Source: Deltaproteobacteria bacterium (GTDB lineage: Bacteria > Myxococcota_A > UBA796 > JAFGLY01). From it: a DNA stretch of 39,316 nucleotides. Where the stretch lies: NCBI GenBank assembly GCA_016927815.1, contig JAFGLY010000173.1, positions 1 through 39,316 of the forward strand, written 5' to 3'. Position numbers and translations under genes: made by a program. The first letter of the stretch is position 1; each line of letters opens with the position of its first letter. The notes under the pieces were generated by a model. That model saw nothing but the letters and a program-made list of their open reading frames with translations. It was not told the origin of the DNA and did not search any database. This document shows positions 9,701 to 17,357 of this stretch, piece by piece.

Positions 9701-10388
9701 CCTGCGCTCCTTGGCCGCCGCCCGGGGCGAAGTGATCCACGGCCTGGTGGAGGACGGCGTCGTCCACGACGAGGCCCTGGCCCGGCGACGGTGGTGGGCC
9801 CGAGCGTACGCCGAGGGCGCCACAGACGAGGAGCGGGAGGCGGGCTGGACCCGGATCCGGGCTCACCTCGCCCGGGTGGCTGCCGATCCAACCGTGGCCC
9901 GCCTTCTCGCCCTGCCGGGTCGATCCGAGCTTCCCTTCCGGCTCTCCCTGGGCGACCTCGTCCTGTCCGGCGTGATCGACCGGCTCTGCCGGGAGCCCGA
10001 GGGATGGCTCGTGCTGGACTGGAAGTCGGGCTCCCTGGACCGGTCCGCCGAGGACGAAGCCCGGGCCTACCGCTGGCAACTCCTGGTCTACTCGCTCGCT
10101 GCCGAGCGGATCCTCGACGAGCCGGTCCGACGTGCGGCCCTCTACTTCACCGAGGCCGGACGACTCCACGCCTTCCCGGCCTGGATCGACGCCGACTTCG
10201 AGGCCGTGGAGGTCCGGCTCGCCGAGATCGCCCGGTTCGTGGCCGCAGGGCGTCCCTGGGCCCAGGTGGAGCGCGAGGTCACCCACGGACCCACGCCCCG
10301 TCCGTGTCCCACGTGCGGATATTGCGGCCGGGGCTGTCGCGGGTGGCGAGAACCCGGCGAGCGGGTCACTGCACCTCGAAGTCCGTGA
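6708..10388 (+). CDS. addA: AddA-type UvrD/RecB helicase-nuclease
   Basis: This 1226-residue superfamily-1 helicase has a C-terminal nuclease. It should unwind and digest broken DNA ends as a complex with the preceding subunit. Visible motifs, in order, are: Walker A AGAGSGKT at 40-47; VLTFTDKAAREM; STFHGFCARLL; Walker B MVDEFQDTD at 432-440; GDPQQAIYGFRGGD; NFRS; the motif V region MTIHAAKGLEFPVVV; and motif VI LLYVACTRAKEHL. The nuclease has Asp1091 (GVIDRL), Asp1104-Trp-Lys1106 (VLDWKSG) and WQLLVYS. Unlike typical AddA it also has Cys976 (SCPARW) and a C-terminal Cys1200-x2-Cys1203-x2-Cys1206-x3-Cys1210 set that looks like a second Fe-S or zinc staple. The GTG start overlaps the upstream stop. 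The 3' end overlaps the opposing lipoprotein gene by 23 bases. Confidence 0.92.
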   Translation: MSVDWIVVRDGRPDLDPERLRLTPAQAGACAVDREVLVRAGAGSGKTATLSTRYLRLLVGLAWDAARSDPDRPAPDLDRVLVLTFTDKAAREMADRCHARLLALARALDQLPSPPSGLNPASFAPFRASLHHLLDHFDSARISTFHGFCARLLREFPAETDTPPGFEVLDEDEARPLYEEAVDACVSDLLDAGGTDLDLLLDAFGALPPVKDALLFLVANRGTLLPGLARHAAGQGTLDAFLARAAIRPGEASAHLEARVRPLVEAIAAAVVAGPSTPFLARAANLAGRLRTLPTDPLALYDLLHESVGLFTTGEGTPRTLTHASVLGLKASWSEPAYRAAKQALGDLQPRAAEVAGLAETCRCLPNGLDRDLLPVLAALGRALLAATTRYDATLDARRALDFSALQIRVSAALPRQPQLVALLQDRHRHVMVDEFQDTDAVQWSIVETIGRPAGQAQGRIFLVGDPQQAIYGFRGGDVTVFRAVEADFEARASPVVILPHNFRSQPTLIDWFNAVFQPILGPAAPDRPPWEAPYQAVASGRPAAGTDGPTVTVMAHADGGGEAARLAEARWVAALLAREALPGLGPFAGLGLADRHRHPAPPVGVLLRRRTLLPALEHALRIEGVPYVVHAGVGFWSRPEVVDTANVLHALAWGDSLSLVGALRSAFFALSDQEIVDLHATGALRGFGTGPLPSGCPKHVADVRGRFRLLKHLRHRLPPSRLVSVLLDTCAGWHAAALGDGRGEANLRRLIALARRWDARPQAGLAEFAEVLVGRIEADSREEEAALAPDEARVVVMTIHAAKGLEFPVVVVPDCGTPPTRRQGRLVAGRLGSEWEVACSVPDVLEGRRTRGSPGLRNALLDRLARERDAEDRRLLYVACTRAKEHLVLVGGRPSTPSVPPRTWLDHLDAVGLGLSSGAVRQLSWIDVEALPAPLAIPKAAHPAPTPEALAAAAPLPARPRPEVNPSSLDLFVSCPARWMRRILLGIPERPPTAAERLRSLAAARGEVIHGLVEDGVVHDEALARRRWWARAYAEGATDEEREAGWTRIRAHLARVAADPTVARLLALPGRSELPFRLSLGDLVLSGVIDRLCREPEGWLVLDWKSGSLDRSAEDEARAYRWQLLVYSLAAERILDEPVRRAALYFTEAGRLHAFPAWIDADFEAVEVRLAEIARFVAAGRPWAQVEREVTHGPTPRPCPTCGYCGRGCRGWREPGERVTAPRSP

Positions 10389-11781
10389 GGTAGAGCGAGA
10401 ACCGGTAGAAGGAGGCCGATCCGCCCTCGGAAACACCGCTCTGGTCGAACACGCGCACGGAGTGGATCCCCGTGGAGGCCAGGAGCAGGTCGTAGAGGTC
10501 CGGGGCCCGATCGGAGCCGTCCGAATCTTCGCCGAGGCGTTTGCCCGTGGGATCGTAGACCTCCAGGGCCGGATCCATCTGCGATCCGTTGTAGTCGGCC
10601 GTGCCCCAGACGTTGAGAAACCACCCCGCCTCGGCCGAGACGGCATACCAGTCCTCGTCGCCCGGGCCGTCCTGGGTGCCCCAGAAGAAGGCGGCCTGGT
10701 AGGGGTCGCCGCTCGTGGTCCTGAGGTCGGCCAGGTCCAGCGACTGGGCCTGCCCGAGCCCATCGTTGGGCTCGGCGTCCACCTGGTAGGGGATCTCCTG
10801 TCCGTTGACCGTGGTGGCGTAGCCCTCGTCGTAGACCGAGACGAACACGAAGAACCAGCAATTGGAGCCGCCCTCGCCCCCGGCGTCCCGAGCCTCCACG
10901 ACCACACGGCCGCCATCCACGTCCGGGTAGAGGGCCACGCCGTCGGTGCCCAGGGTGTCCAGGTCCAGGAGGAGGATCCGCCCTGAGGACCAGAGCCGGA
11001 CGTGAGGCGTGGCATCGGTGCCGTCCAGGTGGGCGCTCCCCCGGAGCACCACGGGGCAGTCCTCGTAGGGCAGCGTCAGATCGATCCAGTCGCTGTCCGA
11101 CGCCTCCTCGAGCAGCACCGGCACCGGGTAGACGTAGTCTTCCTGCACCTCTCGCTCCGCGCCGGGGCTCCCGTAGGCGTCCGCCTCCCGAGGCGCGGCG
11201 TCGTAGACCTCGGCCGTGAGCACGTAGCTGAAGTCCGGGCCGCCTCGCTTCTCCTCCTCGTCGAAGGCGGTCGTGGCGTCCATGACTGCGACGACGTAGG
11301 TGCCAGGGCTGGCGAGGTAGGTGTAGACGACGCTGTCGTAGCCGGTGACGCGGGTACCGGTGGGGTAGTCGTCCTCCCAGGAGAGCAGGTGGCCCGTGGC
11401 GTCGTAGGTGGCCACGACGGTGTCCATGTCCTCGCTGGCCACCGGTTCGCCGGACTCGCTGCCCGTGGGGCGCGTGCGGATCCGTGCGAACTGGCCGCCT
11501 TCGACGGTCAGGGCGTAGAAGTCCCTGTCCGAGGCGGGATTGAGGTAGCCGATGACGCTTTCGTCCCACGCGAGGGGCTGGGCCTCCTCCGGGTCGTTGT
11601 TGCGGTCCCCGTCCACACACGCTCCCCCCTCGCAGATCTCCCAGGCCTCGCACCCGGCATCGCCCGTGCACTCGGGGCTGCCCGAGTCGTCCGGGGGGTT
11701 TTCCGGGCTGTCGGGGATCTCCACGGAGCGCGGACAACTGGAGAGAAGGGCCGCGACCGGGCAGAGGACGACGGGGCGCAT
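10366..11781 (-). CDS. Secreted PPC-domain lipoprotein
   Basis: The 471-residue protein starts at ATG 11781, behind GGGAG. A leader of 15 residues ends in the lipobox LSSC (Cys16), predicting a lipid-anchored envelope protein. Residues 38-55 contain four closely spaced Cys (38, 44, 50, 55) in an Asp/Gly-rich setting, a small knot common in myxobacterial secreted proteins. Two regions look like bacterial pre-peptidase C-terminal (PPC) beta sandwiches. One starts near residue 58 (GDRNNDPEEAQPL, then SDRDFYAL). The other lies in the last third (AEPNDGLGQAQSL, then GDEDWYAV, and a final HSVRVFD strand). No catalytic domain is visible, so a binding or structural role on the cell surface is inferred. 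It converges on addA with a 23-base overlap of the coding ends. Confidence 0.82.
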   Translation of the reverse strand: MRPVVLCPVAALLSSCPRSVEIPDSPENPPDDSGSPECTGDAGCEAWEICEGGACVDGDRNNDPEEAQPLAWDESVIGYLNPASDRDFYALTVEGGQFARIRTRPTGSESGEPVASEDMDTVVATYDATGHLLSWEDDYPTGTRVTGYDSVVYTYLASPGTYVVAVMDATTAFDEEEKRGGPDFSYVLTAEVYDAAPREADAYGSPGAEREVQEDYVYPVPVLLEEASDSDWIDLTLPYEDCPVVLRGSAHLDGTDATPHVRLWSSGRILLLDLDTLGTDGVALYPDVDGGRVVVEARDAGGEGGSNCWFFVFVSVYDEGYATTVNGQEIPYQVDAEPNDGLGQAQSLDLADLRTTSGDPYQAAFFWGTQDGPGDEDWYAVSAEAGWFLNVWGTADYNGSQMDPALEVYDPTGKRLGEDSDGSDRAPDLYDLLLASTGIHSVRVFDQSGVSEGGSASFYRFSLYLTDFEVQ

Positions 11782-11909
11782 GGGATCTCCCGCGACGGAT
11801 GCCGGCCTTCGACTATCCCGACAGGAGTCGGAGGGTCGAGATCCGGGGCACTGCCCCGAGCGCTCGGTTCGCCTCGGGGTCCGCGGGGGCCAGATGTCCG
11901 GCGCGGCGG

Positions 11910-11915
11910 TATGAT
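11910..11915 (+). promoter_or_regulatory. Possible -10 element for the ssnA-mocA pair
   Basis: TATGAT lies 29 bases before the ATG at 11945, in a 163-base divergent intergenic region. No convincing -35 hexamer is found at 16-18 bases, so this is only a weak candidate. AT-rich hexamers are rare here, which is the main reason to mention it. Confidence 0.22.
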
Positions 11916-11944
11916 CCCGGATCGATCGTGAGGTCCTGACCCCC

Positions 11945-13420
11945 ATGTTTCTGGCCCTGCGCGCCGAGTTCCTCCTGCCCATGACGGAATCGCGGCTCCG
12001 GATCCGCGACGGCTACGTGCTGGCCCAGGGGGACCGCCTCCTCGAGGTCGGGCCTTGGACCCCCGAGGTGGCCGCCCGCCTGGGGAGGCTGGGCGATCGC
12101 CTCGTGGTTCCGGGCACCCCCGACCGCCGCCCCCTGCCCGGACCGGGACTGCTTCCCATGCGGAAGGCCGTCCTGATGCCCGGTTTCGTGAAGGCCCACG
12201 GCCACGACGACGAGCAGTTGCTCATCGGCGTGGCCCGGGACGAGCCTCTGGCCGACTGGCTCGACCACGCCGTCAACCCCCTCGCCCGCTACCTGAGAGA
12301 CATGCAGGAACGGCTGACCGAAGACCTCGGGTGCACCCCCTGGCGGGCCGCCTACCGCATGGCCCGGCTGTGCGACGTCCACTACGGCATCACCTCCAGC
12401 CTGATCCACCACTGCCATGCCAACAAGGTGCGCTGGGAGGACCTGGCGCTGGCGAACGAGGAAGCCGGGACGAGCATGATCATCGCGATCGGCTCGCAGG
12501 ATCGTCACTACGCCGCCGAGATCCTGGACCGACCCGAGGACGCGCTGTCTCGCCTGGACCGGGCCTGGGCGCGCCGCGACGCGTGGGGGGCGACCACCGT
12601 CTGCCCGGGCCCGGACCAGGCCTTCTCCAACAGCCGGGCCCTCCTCGTGCCCCAGAAGGCCTGGGCGCGGGCCCACGGCACGCTGTTCCACCTGCACGCC
12701 TCGGAGGAACCCCGGACCACCGCCTGGTTCCAGGCCGAGGTCGAGCCGGGCCACACCCCCGTGGAGTACCTGGAGTCCATCGGCGTGCTCGACCCTCGGA
12801 CCCTGCTCGCCCACCAGGTCCACTGCGGGCCACGGGACCTGGAGATCCTGGCCCGTCATGGGGTCGGGATCGTGCACAATCCACTTGCGAACACGATCCT
12901 GGGCTCCGGGATGCCCCCGGTGGTGGAGATGCTCGCGGCCGGCATCCGGGTGGCCCTCTCGACCGACGGGTCGGGAAGCGCCGACCACCAGAACATGCTG
13001 GCCGCCGCGCGGCTCGCCTCCCGGTACCAGAAGGCCCGCCTGCAAGACGCCAGCGTGCTGCCCGCCGGGGAGGTCCTGGAGATGATCACGCGGATCCCAG
13101 CCGAGATCCTGGGCATGGACACGGGCGTCCTCGCTCCCGGGATGCGGGCCGACTTCCTCCTCGTGGACCTCACGGCGCCCAACCTGGTACCCACCCGGAT
13201 CGACAACCTGGTGGAGAACCTGGTGTGGGCGTCCGACGGCAACGAGATCGACACCGTGGTGGCCCGGGGCCGGTTGCTCAAGGAGGGAGGGCGGGTGCTT
13301 CCACTGCGAGACGGCACCCGACCCGAGGCGATCGTGGCAGCGGCCGAGCACCTCTCGGAGGGGTTCGCCACCTGGCGTGCCACCGCACCCGAGGTGCGGG
13401 GCACCGGGGCGCATCGGTAG
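11945..13420 (+). CDS. ssnA: SsnA-like amidohydrolase/aminohydrolase
   Basis: This 491-residue metal-dependent hydrolase belongs to the amidohydrolase superfamily (AtzA/TrzN/SsnA/guanine deaminase branch), which removes amino or chloro groups from purine- or triazine-like rings. The expected metal ligands are all visible: His85-x-His87 in VKAHGHDDE, His249 and His251 in LFHLHASEE, His290 and His293 in LLAHQVHCGP, and Asp341 in ALSTDGSGS. A composite N- and C-terminal beta domain ends with GMRADFLLVDL. In E. coli and clostridia ssnA sits with ygfK, mocA, yqeB, yqeC and carbamate kinase in selenium-dependent molybdenum hydroxylase loci. The same partners lie in this window, which supports the SsnA choice over guanine deaminase. 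The true substrate is unknown. The mocA-like gene follows after 4 bases. Confidence 0.78.
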   Translation: MFLALRAEFLLPMTESRLRIRDGYVLAQGDRLLEVGPWTPEVAARLGRLGDRLVVPGTPDRRPLPGPGLLPMRKAVLMPGFVKAHGHDDEQLLIGVARDEPLADWLDHAVNPLARYLRDMQERLTEDLGCTPWRAAYRMARLCDVHYGITSSLIHHCHANKVRWEDLALANEEAGTSMIIAIGSQDRHYAAEILDRPEDALSRLDRAWARRDAWGATTVCPGPDQAFSNSRALLVPQKAWARAHGTLFHLHASEEPRTTAWFQAEVEPGHTPVEYLESIGVLDPRTLLAHQVHCGPRDLEILARHGVGIVHNPLANTILGSGMPPVVEMLAAGIRVALSTDGSGSADHQNMLAAARLASRYQKARLQDASVLPAGEVLEMITRIPAEILGMDTGVLAPGMRADFLLVDLTAPNLVPTRIDNLVENLVWASDGNEIDTVVARGRLLKEGGRVLPLRDGTRPEAIVAAAEHLSEGFATWRATAPEVRGTGAHR

Positions 13421-13424
13421 GCGG

Positions 13425-14015
13425 GTGGACCGGTCCCGACCCGGCACGGGCATCCTGCTCGCCGCGGGCCACGCCGTGCGCATGGGACAAGACAAGCTGG
13501 CCCTCGACTGGGAGGGGGAGCCGATCGTGGCGCGCGCCCTCTCGGTGCTGTCGACCTGCCCGCATCTCGCGGAGATCCTGGTGGTGATCCGTCCCGGGGC
13601 ACGCCTTCCTTTGCCGCCCGGCCGGTGGCGCCCGGTGGAGAACCCGGACGCCCACACGGGCATGGCGTCCTCGTTGAGGGCGGGTGTGGCCGCGGCGGCC
13701 CCCGGGGCTCCCTTCTACCTGCTGGCGCTCGGGGACATGCCGGCCGTACACTCCGGGGTGGCCGACGCCCTGGTCGCGGCCTGGCGGGCGGGCGAAGTCG
13801 AGGCGGTGGTGCCGGTGCACGACGGCCGGCGTGGTCACCCGGTGCTGCTGTCCGGCACCTGGCGGGACGACCTGATGCACCTCGGCGGCGACCGGGGTGC
13901 ACGCGACCTCCTCCTCGCGCGCCAGGACCGGGTGCTCGAGGTGCCGGTGGACGATCCGGGCGTGCTCTTCGACGTGGACCGTGCCGAGGACCTCGCGAGG
14001 GACCGGGTGCGGTGA
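13425..14015 (+). CDS. mocA: MocA-like molybdenum cofactor nucleotidyltransferase
   Basis: The 196-residue protein belongs to the MobA/MocA GT-A-fold family, which transfers CMP (MocA) or GMP (MobA) from the NTP to molybdopterin. The signature is clear: ILLAAGHAVRMGQDKL at residues 10-25 (LAAG 12-15, RMG 19-21, Lys24), then LALGDMP for the metal-binding Asp, and a closing FDVDRAEDL. GTG 13425 is chosen because it follows the upstream stop by 4 bases and gives the normal family length. The frame is open further upstream but would overlap ssnA. CTP specificity (MocA rather than MobA) is inferred from the neighbours, since hydroxylase-type enzymes of the xanthine dehydrogenase family use cytosine dinucleotide cofactor. 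Its 3' end lies antisense to the tail of the larC-like frame. Confidence 0.82.
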   Translation: MDRSRPGTGILLAAGHAVRMGQDKLALDWEGEPIVARALSVLSTCPHLAEILVVIRPGARLPLPPGRWRPVENPDAHTGMASSLRAGVAAAAPGAPFYLLALGDMPAVHSGVADALVAAWRAGEVEAVVPVHDGRRGHPVLLSGTWRDDLMHLGGDRGARDLLLARQDRVLEVPVDDPGVLFDVDRAEDLARDRVR

Positions 14016-15319
14016 CCCCGGGCGCCGGGTGGATCCCCCTCGAGACGCAGCCACAACGCATCGGGCCGGTCGGGGGAGGATCCGTGCTGGCCCAGGCCCA
14101 CGCCGGGTGTCGAGGTCCGGACCGCTGGGGGCAACTCGGGGACGAAGACCGGGGAGAGGGCCCCCAGGAGAGCCGCTCCGGTGGGCGTGAGCAACTCCTC
14201 GTCGATCGGTCCCTCGGCATGCGGGATTCCGTAGGTCTCGAGGATGGCGCGCGTGGCGGGCGCCGGCACCGGGAGCCGGCCGTGCGAGGTCGCAGGCGTC
14301 TGCCCGCCGCCCACCCGGACCGGCGCGACGCAGGCCACGCGGGCGAGGTCCACCGCCAGGTGTTGGAGGGCCAGGGCGGCGCCCACCACGTCCACGAGGA
14401 TGTCCTGGGCCTCGTGCAGGAGCCCTCCGCCCGGGTGCGCGTGGGGGATGCCCCTGCGGTGCGCCTCCAGGTGGTCGCTCCCGGCGAGCCAGCCGTCGTT
14501 TCCCCCCTCGGCCTCACCGCACGCGTCGCCAGGGCCGCCGTCGAGGGACTGCACGTACGGCTTGATGTCGAGGATCGGCGTGCCGTCGTAGAGGTCCAAC
14601 GTACCGGTGACGAGACGGGTCCCTTCGATACGCTCCAGCCGGACCCGGGTGAGCCCGATCGGGCTCGGACGATCCGGCGACCGCGTGGCGAACAGCCCGT
14701 AGCGTCGGCCGTCGTCACGCCACGGTGGACGTACCCAAAGGCTGTAGCCCGCGGAGCGCTCGAGGAACGACAGGACGTACACGTGCGAGAAGGTGCCCAG
14801 GCCCGCGAGGGCCTCGGCGAGTTCCGGGCGGACGTCGATCCAGCACGCCGCCGTCGCCGACCGGTCCTCTGCGGGGGGCTGGTACGGCGCGTGGTCCACG
14901 TACGGCGTGTGCGCGGTACCGATCACGGTCAGTGCCACGGCAGGCGCCTCTCCCGGGTCCGCCGTGCGCGCCAGACCGTGCGCGGCCCGCTCGGCCTGAC
15001 AGAGGATCGCCAGGGCCCGGTGCGCGAACCCCGCATACCCACCCCTCACGTCAACCTTCCGCAGCGTCGTCTCCAAGAGACCCGGGGCTTCGGCGATCGG
15101 CAAGGGCGCACGAGGGGGGGCCTCGACGACGATCCGCCTTGCCGAGAGGCCTTCGGCCAACCGCTCCCGAACGACCTCGATCCGGGCACCGCCCAGGGCC
15201 GATGCGGCCGTACGCATGGCCGCGACGATGGTTCGCTCGGGAGCCCCGAGTCCCAGGAGCGCAGCCGTGAACAGGTCACCGGCCATGCCCATGGCCGGTT
15301 CGATCCACAAAGGTCTCAC
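13835..15319 (-). CDS. larC: LarC-type nickel cofactor protein with inserted TrmO-like domain
   Basis: The 494-codon frame starts at GTG 15319, overlapping the TGA of the upstream reductase (GTGA). Residues 1-120 and about 283-428 together resemble LarC domain 1 (DUF111), the nickel-pincer cofactor maturation protein: GMAGDLFTAALLGLG at 11-25, ILVDVVGAALAL at 307-318, GRLPVPAPAT at 347-356, and LTPTGAALL at 377-385. Between them, residues 127-262 match a TrmO/TsaA (UPF0066) domain, normally a separate tRNA m6t6A methyltransferase: FSHVYVLSFLE at 177-187, LFATRSPDRPSPIGL at 209-223, and DGTPILDIKPYV at 245-256. The second LarC domain (ETNIDDM region) is absent. Codons after about 430 run antisense through mocA and look like read-through rather than folded protein, so the functional C-terminus is probably near base 14030. 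No larA, larB or larE is in the window. Confidence 0.8.
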   Translation of the reverse strand: MRPLWIEPAMGMAGDLFTAALLGLGAPERTIVAAMRTAASALGGARIEVVRERLAEGLSARRIVVEAPPRAPLPIAEAPGLLETTLRKVDVRGGYAGFAHRALAILCQAERAAHGLARTADPGEAPAVALTVIGTAHTPYVDHAPYQPPAEDRSATAACWIDVRPELAEALAGLGTFSHVYVLSFLERSAGYSLWVRPPWRDDGRRYGLFATRSPDRPSPIGLTRVRLERIEGTRLVTGTLDLYDGTPILDIKPYVQSLDGGPGDACGEAEGGNDGWLAGSDHLEAHRRGIPHAHPGGGLLHEAQDILVDVVGAALALQHLAVDLARVACVAPVRVGGGQTPATSHGRLPVPAPATRAILETYGIPHAEGPIDEELLTPTGAALLGALSPVFVPELPPAVRTSTPGVGLGQHGSSPDRPDALWLRLEGDPPGARGHRTRSLARSSARSTSKSTPGSSTGTSSTRSWRARRRSRAPRSPPRCIRSSRQVPDSSTG

Positions 15320-17220
15320 AGGCCCTGACCCGCGGCGATGCCCTGAGCGAAAGCCGACTCGACGTTCGCAGGCTCCGACGCGTCGCCGATGACGAGGATT
15401 TCCGGGGCCAGCCCGGCTGCCTGCTCCGCAAGCGCCCGGTCCGGCACCGTACCGGAGCAGACGATCACGGTGTCGAACGGCGCCATCCGGACCTCCTCAC
15501 CCGCGACGACCGCGTCCACGCCCTCGGGGGTGAACGCCACGATCCGGGTATCGGGCATCAGGTGGATGCGTTTGTCGGCCAGAATCCTGTTCAGGGTCAG
15601 CTTTCGCGAGATCGGGTCCATGTCCGCGCCAATCACGCTCGACCGGCGGCAGGCGACGACGCTCTTGCCCATCGCCGCGACCATCTCTGCGACCTCCACC
15701 CCGACCATGCCCGCTCCGATGACCAGAACCCGATCGCCCCGGATCGGCTTGACCCCCTCGAAGTACTCGTAGGACGTGACGACGTACTGCCGGTCGAGAC
15801 CGCCGATGTCCGGAAGCGATGGACGTGCCCCGGTCGCGACCACCAGGACGTCGGGGTGTTCTTGCTCGACCGTGTCGGCGGTGACCCGCTCGTCGAGCCT
15901 CACCCGCACGCCCGAATGGGCCAGTCTCATCCGCATGCCGTCGAGGACGCGGGACATCGACGTCTTTCCCTGGGGCCGGACGGCGAAGGCGAGTTGTCCG
16001 CCCACGACGTCGTGCTGCTCGAACAGTACGACGTCGTGGCCCCGCCGGGCGGCAGTGACCGCGGCTCCGATGCCCGCGGGCCCGGCCCCGACGACCATGA
16101 CGCGCCGCGGATGTGCAGCCGGTGGAGCGTCCGGCGTGGTCACCCAGGGGTTGGCCATGCACGCGATCGGCCGACCGGACCGGACGCGGGACAGGCAGGC
16201 CTGGAGGCAGGCGCCGCACTGCAGGATGCGATCCGGCTCGCCCTCGATCCACTTGCGGGGGAGGTCCGGGTCGGCGAGCAGCGGTCGCGCCAGGCCCACC
16301 GCGTCGATCAGGCCACGTTCGAAGACGGCGGCAAGGCGGGCCGGGTGACCGAGCCGGCCGGTGCCGATGATCGGCAGGGCCGTCAGGTGGCGGATGGCTT
16401 CGAACACCTCGATCTGGGGCTGCTCCGGCAGGGCCATGTGCCCGAAGTACCAGGCCGGGTTGTCGCACGCGTTCCCGAAGCCCACGTGCACGGCAGCGAT
16501 GCCCAGACCTTCCAGAACCTCGAGGAGCCAGGCCTGGGCCTGCGGATCGAGCCCCCCTTCCAGGAACTCGTGGCCGGAGATCCGGACGAGGACCGGCGTG
16601 GAGCCGGCACCTCCAAGCACGCTGTCGAGCACGGCGCGGGCGAACCGCTCGGGATCCCCCCACCCGTCGGTCCTCCGGTTGGTGCGCCGGGACAGGAACT
16701 GGTGCACCAGGTACCCGTGGCCCATCTGGAGTTCCAGGAAGTCGGTGCCGGTCCGGACGGCGCGCGCGGCCGCCGTGCCGAAGTCGTCGAGGAGCTGCGT
16801 CACCTGGCTCCCGGTCAAGGCCTCGGCCTCGGCTCCGGTCGTGGCACAGGCCACCTCGGACGGCGCCAGGGGCTTCCCACCGATCACCGTCGGGTTCGCC
16901 GCGCATCCGGCGTGGTTCAGGTGAACCGCCACGTGGGCACCCTCCTCGTGCACCGCGTCGACCAGGGTCCGGATCGTGGCCACGTGTCGGTCCTCGAACA
17001 GCCGGAGCTGCCGTGGGTGCTCGATCCCGGAGGGCGAGACGGCCGCCGGCTCCAGGGTCAACAGCCCGGTCCCGCCCTGCGCGATGCGACGGTAGAAGCG
17101 CACCGCTGCCTCGCTCGGCCCGCCGCCCGGCCCGTGAAGGGCGGTCTTGACGGGGGCGAGGACGAAGCGATTCTTCAACGTCCTGCCCGCGAGCGTCCAC
17201 GGATGCTGCGGTGGGTTCAC
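15316..17220 (-). CDS. FMN/FAD/4Fe-4S ene-reductase (2,4-dienoyl-CoA reductase family)
   Basis: The 634-residue protein starts at GTG 17220, behind a strong AGGAGG. Residues 1-330 are an Old Yellow Enzyme TIM barrel (LKNRFVLAPVKT at the start, GHGYLVHQFLS, then IGTGRLGHP). A 4Fe-4S site follows: Cys335-x2-Cys338-x3-Cys342-x11-Cys354. From residue 374 there is a pyridine-nucleotide/FAD module with VMVVGAGPAGIGAA and a second Rossmann motif VLVIGAGMVGVEVAEM. This is the architecture of 2,4-dienoyl-CoA reductase, trimethylamine dehydrogenase and bile-acid or enoate reductases. The substrate cannot be read from sequence. It is co-transcribed and coupled with the larC-like gene, and lies beside ssnA-mocA. 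Flavin ene-reductases are plausible partners of purine or aromatic-ring catabolism, but this is inference. Confidence 0.85.
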   Translation of the reverse strand: MNPPQHPWTLAGRTLKNRFVLAPVKTALHGPGGGPSEAAVRFYRRIAQGGTGLLTLEPAAVSPSGIEHPRQLRLFEDRHVATIRTLVDAVHEEGAHVAVHLNHAGCAANPTVIGGKPLAPSEVACATTGAEAEALTGSQVTQLLDDFGTAAARAVRTGTDFLELQMGHGYLVHQFLSRRTNRRTDGWGDPERFARAVLDSVLGGAGSTPVLVRISGHEFLEGGLDPQAQAWLLEVLEGLGIAAVHVGFGNACDNPAWYFGHMALPEQPQIEVFEAIRHLTALPIIGTGRLGHPARLAAVFERGLIDAVGLARPLLADPDLPRKWIEGEPDRILQCGACLQACLSRVRSGRPIACMANPWVTTPDAPPAAHPRRVMVVGAGPAGIGAAVTAARRGHDVVLFEQHDVVGGQLAFAVRPQGKTSMSRVLDGMRMRLAHSGVRVRLDERVTADTVEQEHPDVLVVATGARPSLPDIGGLDRQYVVTSYEYFEGVKPIRGDRVLVIGAGMVGVEVAEMVAAMGKSVVACRRSSVIGADMDPISRKLTLNRILADKRIHLMPDTRIVAFTPEGVDAVVAGEEVRMAPFDTVIVCSGTVPDRALAEQAAGLAPEILVIGDASEPANVESAFAQGIAAGQGL

Positions 17221-17241
17221 GGTGCACCTCCTGGCGCGGCT

Positions 17242-17276
17242 CTGCCGGATCCTCCGCAGAGGGTGGATTCCGGCAG
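17242..17276 (-). promoter_or_regulatory. Inverted repeat in the leader of the reductase-larC operon
   Basis: CTGCCGGA (17242-17249) and TCCGGCAG (17269-17276) form perfect 8-base arms around a 19-base loop. On the minus strand it ends about 20 bases before the GTG start, just ahead of the ribosome binding site. It could be an operator or a leader hairpin that controls initiation. No ligand or regulator can be named. Confidence 0.35.
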
Positions 17277-17315
17277 GAGAGGGGTCGAACGGAACCCGAC
17301 CGGATCCCTCTGGGG

Positions 17316-17331
17316 CGCTCCGCCCGGAGCG
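17316..17331 (-). terminator. GC hairpin after the sensor-kinase gene
   Basis: CGCTCCG-CC-CGGAGCG (17316-17331) lies 26 bases beyond the stop of the sensor-kinase gene, in the 137-base gap before the reductase operon. Allowing a 4-base loop it is a 6-bp stem. There is no T-run, so termination is tentative. A second small palindrome, ACGGATTCCGT, lies next to it at 17338-17348. Confidence 0.3.
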
Positions 17332-17357
17332 AGGAAGACGGATTCCGTTATCGTCCC

